16,909 nt of DNA from Actinomycetes bacterium. GTDB taxonomy: Bacteria > Actinomycetota > Actinomycetes > Propionibacteriales > Nocardioidaceae. The stretch is from the NCBI GenBank assembly GCA_029779385.1, contig JAKPAQ010000459.1, forward strand, positions 1-16,909, written 5' to 3'. Shown here in pieces: positions 13,055 through 16,909 of this stretch (position 1 is its first letter; the number at the start of each line of letters is the position of its first letter). The notes beneath the pieces are model-generated. The model was not told where the DNA came from, did not search any database, and saw only the letters and a program-made list of their open reading frames with translations. Both the position numbers and the translations under genes were made by a program.

Positions 13055-14455
13055 TCAGTCGAGCGCGCGCAAGATGTCGTCGACGCGATCCTTCGCGTCG
13101 CCGAACAACATTTGCGAGTTCTCCCGGAAGAACAGCGGATTCTGGACGCCGGCATAACCGGCAGCCATCGACCGCTTGAACACGATCACGTTCGCCGCTT
13201 CCCAAACGTGCAGCACCGGCATGCCCGCGATCGGGCTCGTCGGGTCTTCGGACGCGGCCGGGTTCACGGTGTCGTTCGCCCCGATCACCAAGACAACATC
13301 GGTGCTAGCGAAGTCGTCGTTGATTTCGTCCATTTCCAAGACGATGTCGTAGGGCACCTTCGCTTCAGCCAACAAGACGTTCATGTGACCTGGCAGGCGA
13401 CCGGCGACCGGGTGGATGCCGAAGCGAACCTCGACACCCTTCTCGCGAAGTTTCTTCGTCAAGTCAGCAACTGGGTATTGAGCCTGAGCGACCGCCATGC
13501 CGTAGCCGGGGGTGATGATGACGCTCTTGGCGTCGCTCAACATTGCCGCCACGCCATCGGCGTTGATCTCGCGGTGCTCGCCGTAGTCGGTGTCGTCACT
13601 GGACGGCGCCGCGATCCCGAATCCACCGGCGATAACCGAGATGAACGACCGGTTCATTGCCTTACACATGATGTAAGACAGGTAGGCGCCGGAGGAGCCG
13701 ACGAGTGCGCCGGTGATGATCAGCAGATCGTTGTTGAGCAGGAAGCCCGAGGCCGCCGCCGCCCAACCCGAGTAGCTGTTGAGCATCGAAACCACGACGG
13801 GCATGTCGCCGCCGCCGATCGAAGCCACGAGGTGCCAGCCGAGTGCCAGCGCGACGATCGTCACCAGAATCAGCAGCCAAATGTTCGGCGTGATGACGAA
13901 CCAGATCGTCAACAGGACGAACACGACCAGCGCGCCGACGTTGATGAAGTTCTTGCCCGGCAGCATCAGCGGCGCGGAGTTGATCTTCGCCGAGAGCTTC
14001 AGGTAGGCCACGATCGAGCCGGTGAACGTCACCGCGCCGATGAACACGCCAATGAAGACTTCGGCGTTGTGGATGTCTTCGAGAGCGCCAGGCAGCGCAT
14101 GATGCTCGAGGTAGCCGTTCCAGCCAACGAGCACCGCAGCCAAACCGACGAACGAGTGCAGCAGAGCGATCAGTTCGGGCATGCCGGTCATTTCGACCTT
14201 GGCCGCGCGCCAAAGACCAATCGAGCCGCCGATAACCATCGCGAGTAGAAGCAGCCCGAAGCCTACCCAGTCGTCGTAATAGTTAGAGGCGTCGATAACC
14301 AGAATGACGGTCGCGACGAGCGCGAGAGTCATACCCGAGATGCCGTAGTACACACCCTTGCGGGCGGTTTCGTGCTTGCTCAACCCAGCGAGGCTGAGGA
14401 CAAAGAGCAGGGCAGCAACAATGTAGGCCGAAGTGGCCACGCTGATGGCGGTCAT
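13055..14455 (-). CDS. pntB: NAD(P) transhydrogenase subunit beta
   Basis: A 466-residue subunit of the proton-translocating transhydrogenase, which drives NADPH formation from NADH at the cytoplasmic membrane. Residues 1-280 form the membrane domain with about nine hydrophobic segments. [20 protein letters not shown] (83-102) includes the conserved His100, and [19 protein letters not shown] (217-235) contains the conserved Asp217 and Asn226 of the proton path. After an acidic hinge ([14 protein letters not shown]) comes the NADP(H)-binding domain, with [18 protein letters not shown] (312-329), [19 protein letters not shown] and [12 protein letters not shown]. It starts 6 bp after the pntA stop, with AAGGA spanning that stop. 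The C-terminus [16 protein letters not shown] is the usual ending. Confidence 0.97.
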   Translation of the reverse strand: MTAISVATSAYIVAALLFVLSLAGLSKHETARKGVYYGISGMTLALVATVILVIDASNYYDDWVGFGLLLLAMVIGGSIGLWRAAKVEMTGMPELIALLHSFVGLAAVLVGWNGYLEHHALPGALEDIHNAEVFIGVFIGAVTFTGSIVAYLKLSAKINSAPLMLPGKNFINVGALVVFVLLTIWFVITPNIWLLILVTIVALALGWHLVASIGGGDMPVVVSMLNSYSGWAAAASGFLLNNDLLIITGALVGSSGAYLSYIMCKAMNRSFISVIAGGFGIAAPSSDDTDYGEHREINADGVAAMLSDAKSVIITPGYGMAVAQAQYPVADLTKKLREKGVEVRFGIHPVAGRLPGHMNVLLAEAKVPYDIVLEMDEINDDFASTDVVLVIGANDTVNPAASEDPTSPIAGMPVLHVWEAANVIVFKRSMAAGYAGVQNPLFFRENSQMLFGDAKDRVDDILRALD

Positions 14456-14461
14456 GGCGCG

Positions 14462-16030
14462 TCAGTCCTTCGAGAACATGCTGAGCATGCGTCGGGTCAC
14501 GGCGAAACCGCCGAAAACGTTGATGCTGGCAAGCAAGACGGCCACGAAAGCCAGAATGCGAACCGCGGGGTCGTCAGTGACTAGTTGCAAGGCGGCACCG
14601 ACCACGATGATTCCGCTGATCGCGTTGGTGACGCTCATCAGCGGGGTGTGCAGCGCGTGGTGAACGTGACCGATCACGTAGTAGCCGATCACGATCGCCA
14701 GCATGAGCACGGTGAAGTGCTGCGGCAGCGGCTGCGGAGCAAACGCGAGTACCAGGAAGTAGGCGGCAAAGGCACCAACGAGGCCAAGGGCCTTCGTTGA
14801 GGCACTGACTTCCTTTACCGGGGCTGGTTCAACTGCAGGAGCTGGCGCAGCGGCTGCCGGGACAGCCGAAACCTGAACCGGCGGCGGCGGCCAAGTCTTC
14901 TCGCCGTCACGAACGACGGTGACGCCACGCTGGACGACGTCATCGAAGTCGAGGACGATCTGACCGTCCTTGCCGGGGGTCAGCAGCTTGATCAGGTTCA
15001 CCAAGTTGGTGCCGTAAAGCTGCGAGGCCTGGGTGGGCAGGCGACCGGCCAGGTCGGTGTAGCCGAGGATCGTCACGCCATTTTCGGTGACGACCTTCTC
15101 GCCGGCAACCGAGCCGGCGACGTTTCCGCCTTGGGCCGCGGCCATATCGACGATGACGCTGCCGGGCTTCATCGAGGCGACGTCGGCCTCGGTTAGTAGG
15201 CGCGGCGCGGCGCGGCCGGGAATCAACGCAGTGGTGATCACAATGTCCACATCGGCGGCCTGCTCGGAGTAAAGCTCAGCGGCGCGGGCGTTGTAGGCGT
15301 CGCTGGTTGCCTTGGCGTAGCCGTCGGAGGAGACTTCCTTGTTCTCTTCGGGGACTACTACCTCAAGGTATTCGCCGCCGATCGACTTGACCTGATCGGC
15401 GACCTCGGGGCGAGGATCGGTTGCACGCACGATGGCGCCGAGGCTTGAAGCCGCACCGATCGCGGCCAGACCGGCGACGCCAGCGCCAGCAACCAGCACC
15501 TTCGCCGGCGGAACCTTGCCCGCAGCGGTGACCTGGCCGGTGAAGAAGCGACCGAACTCGTTGGCTGCCTCAACGACGGCACGATAGCCAGCAATGTTGG
15601 CCATCGAGGAAAGAACATCCATCGACTGGGCGCGTGAAATGCGCGGCACCGCGTCCATCGCCAGCACGGTGATCGGCCGGGAGGCCAACGTCTCAACCAA
15701 CTCCGGGTTTAGTGCCGGACTGATCAAACTGATCAGCGTTGCGCCGTCCAGCATGAGCGCGATTTCGAGTTCAGTCGGTGCGTTGACCTTGAACATGACA
15801 TCGCTCGACCATGTGTAGGCCTTGTCGTTGATGGTTGCGCCTGCGGCTTCGTAGGCGGCGTCAGAAAAACTGGAGGCAATACCTGCACCGGCTTCGACGG
15901 TGACTAGGTAGCCCAAGTCGATCAACTGCTTGACGGTCGTCGGAGTTGCCGCGACCCGGGTCTCGCCGGGTGCGGATTCCTTGACGACGCCGATTCGCAT
16001 TGAACCGACCTCGGATTCCGGGGTGCTCAT
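14462..16030 (-). CDS. pntA: NAD(P) transhydrogenase subunit alpha (fused domain I plus membrane segment)
   Basis: A 522-residue alpha subunit. Residues 11-380 form the NAD(H)-binding domain I: RIGVVKE (12-18), [10 protein letters not shown] (143-152), [13 protein letters not shown] (178-190), a Rossmann motif, RATDPRPEV (202-210) and [12 protein letters not shown] (329-340). A Pro/Ala-rich linker (381-410) joins it to four membrane helices (about 413-431, 440-456, 465-485, 490-513), giving the two-polypeptide E. coli-type layout. Two starts compete. ATG 16030 lies 7 nt after a TATTGT box, suggesting leaderless transcription. ATG 16000 (MRIGVVKES) has GAGGT at good distance and begins where the family usually starts. 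pntB follows 6 bp downstream. Confidence 0.96.
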   Translation of the reverse strand: MSTPESEVGSMRIGVVKESAPGETRVAATPTTVKQLIDLGYLVTVEAGAGIASSFSDAAYEAAGATINDKAYTWSSDVMFKVNAPTELEIALMLDGATLISLISPALNPELVETLASRPITVLAMDAVPRISRAQSMDVLSSMANIAGYRAVVEAANEFGRFFTGQVTAAGKVPPAKVLVAGAGVAGLAAIGAASSLGAIVRATDPRPEVADQVKSIGGEYLEVVVPEENKEVSSDGYAKATSDAYNARAAELYSEQAADVDIVITTALIPGRAAPRLLTEADVASMKPGSVIVDMAAAQGGNVAGSVAGEKVVTENGVTILGYTDLAGRLPTQASQLYGTNLVNLIKLLTPGKDGQIVLDFDDVVQRGVTVVRDGEKTWPPPPVQVSAVPAAAAPAPAVEPAPVKEVSASTKALGLVGAFAAYFLVLAFAPQPLPQHFTVLMLAIVIGYYVIGHVHHALHTPLMSVTNAISGIIVVGAALQLVTDDPAVRILAFVAVLLASINVFGGFAVTRRMLSMFSKD

Positions 16031-16037
16031 CCCGCAG

Positions 16038-16043
16038 ACAATA
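16038..16043 (-). promoter_or_regulatory. Candidate -10 box for pntAB
   Basis: TATTGT on the minus strand ends 7 nt before ATG 16030, the same spacing as at upp and at the right-edge gene. No good -35 match is seen at 17-19 nt upstream. Confidence 0.3.
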
Positions 16044-16110
16044 GCGGATGTGTGCCGGTGTGCCTAAATGACCTTGCTCACGTGGACACTTCGGCGGTAA
16101 CGGACGTTTA

Positions 16111-16136
16111 CTCAGTCCGAATCGGTCTGGACTGAG
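16111..16136. terminator. 8-bp hairpin overlapping the stop of the ACT-domain gene
   Basis: CTCAGTCC (16111-16118) pairs with GGACTGAG (16129-16136) around a 10-nt loop, and the minus-strand stop codon lies in the stem. There is only TAAACG downstream instead of a T-run, so it is at best a weak terminator between this gene and pntAB. Confidence 0.3.
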
Positions 16137-16768
16137 GCCGCCAGCGAAACCATGTGGCCGAGGCGAGCGATTTCGGAGCCGAGGAATTCGGGCCCGCCAT
16201 GGCGACCAACCACGATGACGAACTTGGTGCCACCACGGGTTGTGCCCGGGCAGCCGGCCAAGATGGTCGAATCCCAGTCGTCGATGTCTGGCAGTGGCCC
16301 TGCTTTCTCCACGGTTCGCCAGCTCGCACAGGCTTCAACGACTTGTGGGGCGGTTGATGAACTGAAGCAGACTTCAACCGCATCGTCTGTCGGGGTGACC
16401 GCTAGCGCCCAATCGGTTCGAAATGTTGCCGGGATCACCTCGACGAGCCGCTCGATGGCGAGGTCGGGCTCCTCGGTGAACGCTTCGACTGCTTCCAAAT
16501 CCATGCTCAGGTTCGCGCCGGCGGTGTACCGGCTGATCCAATGAACTCGAACACCTTCGAGGCTTTGGCAAGCAGTAATCATCGCGTCGGGCATCACCGA
16601 CGGGGCCAACTCGAGCAGCACATCATCGACGGCGACACCGTCTGCGCGGTGTTCGACGATTTCGATTGCTTCGATGTCAGCGCCAGCAGTACCGAGTGCA
16701 GTCGCAAGTGCGCCAAGTGAGCCGGGCACGTCTGGGAGTTCAACTCGCAACAGGAATGCCATGTCCAT
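16112..16768 (-). CDS. ACT-domain amino-acid-binding-type regulatory protein
   Basis: A 218-residue cytoplasmic protein. The N-terminal 75 or so residues have the ACT pattern: a beta strand FLLRVELPDVPGSLGALATA (5-24) with the Pro-Gly-x-Leu turn, then the second strand ADIEAIEIVEHRADGVAVDD and a strand-helix ending in VRVHWI. ACT domains bind small ligands, usually amino acids, to regulate an enzyme. No enzyme domain is attached. Residues 90-218 form a second, unassigned domain with WALAVTPTDDAVEVCFSSST and GGTKFVIVVGRHGGPEFLGS. ATG 16762 (residue 3) is an alternative start. The role is unknown; it may be a sensor for a partner enzyme elsewhere. It is divergent from the gene at the right edge. 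Confidence 0.8.
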   Translation of the reverse strand: MDMAFLLRVELPDVPGSLGALATALGTAGADIEAIEIVEHRADGVAVDDVLLELAPSVMPDAMITACQSLEGVRVHWISRYTAGANLSMDLEAVEAFTEEPDLAIERLVEVIPATFRTDWALAVTPTDDAVEVCFSSSTAPQVVEACASWRTVEKAGPLPDIDDWDSTILAGCPGTTRGGTKFVIVVGRHGGPEFLGSEIARLGHMVSLAASVQTDSD

Positions 16769-16827
16769 ATTGTTTCAAGTCGATGTTGCTTGCGGGTTAC
16801 AACCCCGCAGTTTGTGCAAACAGACCG

Positions 16828-16833
16828 TAGGCT
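16828..16833 (+). promoter_or_regulatory. Candidate -10 box of the right-edge gene
   Basis: TAGGCT ends 7 nt before the GTG at 16841, with no ribosome-binding site in between (GGCAGCC). This fits leaderless transcription. A small inverted repeat, TGCGGG (16791-16796) and CCCGCA (16804-16809), lies just upstream. Confidence 0.35.
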
Positions 16834-16840
16834 GGCAGCC

Positions 16841-16909
16841 GTGAGTGAGCATGCGCGCGGCACCGAACGGTTGCGAATCGTCGGTGGGGCCAAACTTCTG
16901 GCGGAACCG
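16841..16909 (+). CDS. murA: Partial gene, probable UDP-N-acetylglucosamine 1-carboxyvinyltransferase (MurA) N-terminus
   Basis: Only 23 codons are present, open to the window edge, reading VSEHARGTERLRIVGGAKLL and then AEP. The segment ERLRIVGGAKL resembles the first strand and turn of the EPSP-synthase-fold enzyme MurA (typically R-x-x-V-x-GG-x-x-L-x-G), which makes the first committed peptidoglycan precursor. The fragment is too short for certainty, and the enolpyruvyl paralogue AroA is an alternative. GTG 16841 was chosen because of the -10 box 7 nt upstream and because an N-terminal extension before the first strand is common. Confidence 0.5.
   Translation, partial: MSEHARGTERLRIVGGAKLLAEP

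Noticed and set aside
13112..14248. Plus-strand 378-codon open frame
   Set aside because: It is the antisense shadow of pntB, with His/Asp/Arg/Val-rich low-complexity composition and no family resemblance. pntB on the minus strand has all conserved motifs.
1..16909. CRISPR array
   Set aside because: No set of regularly spaced repeats with unique spacers was seen. The only short tandem repeats are the two 20-mers at 4531-4573, with a 3-bp gap.

Overview
The window reads as a chromosomal segment of a fairly high-GC Gram-positive bacterium, most likely an actinobacterium. Family evidence: a tadA gene overlapped by the actinobacterial 'tRNA adenosine deaminase-associated' gene, the CE1758/CE1759 flavin oxidoreductase pair first defined in corynebacteria, a DUF6318-type lipoprotein, and an adenosine deaminase of the LHVHHVGS type. 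GTG/TTG starts and 4-base stop/start overlaps are common. The order or genus cannot be fixed from this sequence.

Layout. 1-1286 (minus): a metallo-beta-lactamase-fold hydrolase, overlapped (GTGA) by the start of a four-helix membrane protein that runs off the left edge. 1287-5800 looks like an accessory island. It holds a GIY-YIG restriction endonuclease resembling Eco29kI (plus), a convergent C5-cytosine methyltransferase 5 bp away (minus), about 370 bp without a gene but with two hairpins, a decayed 3' end of an IS481-family transposase, two tandem copies of a short IS-end-like motif, and an IS1249-like IS256-family element with 26-bp imperfect inverted repeats, no visible target duplication and a probable frameshift near the transposase end. 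5818-6006 (minus): a tRNA-Ser(CGA) with a candidate promoter and a strong terminator; the island stops just beyond that terminator.

6026-7776 (minus): a translationally coupled FMN reductase and luciferase-like monooxygenase with a perfect palindrome just upstream, a likely operator. 7894-10437 (plus): two tandem copies of a two-gene exported-protein cassette (DUF6318-like lipoprotein plus PKD-like secreted protein). Divergence between copies is very uneven: the PKD C-terminal region is almost unchanged, while the lipoprotein C-terminal half is barely alignable.

10449-16768 is housekeeping: tadA and its partner gene (minus), divergent upp and add (plus, nucleobase/nucleoside salvage), a two-polypeptide proton-translocating transhydrogenase pntA-pntB (minus), and an ACT-domain protein (minus). 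The last 69 bases (plus) look like the start of murA. Several starts (upp, pntA, the right-edge gene, possibly the endonuclease) lie 6-7 bases after a TANNNT box, suggesting leaderless transcription.

The most distinctive content is the tandem, unevenly diverged lipoprotein/PKD cassette and the convergent GIY-YIG restriction-modification pair in an IS-bounded island beside a tRNA gene.
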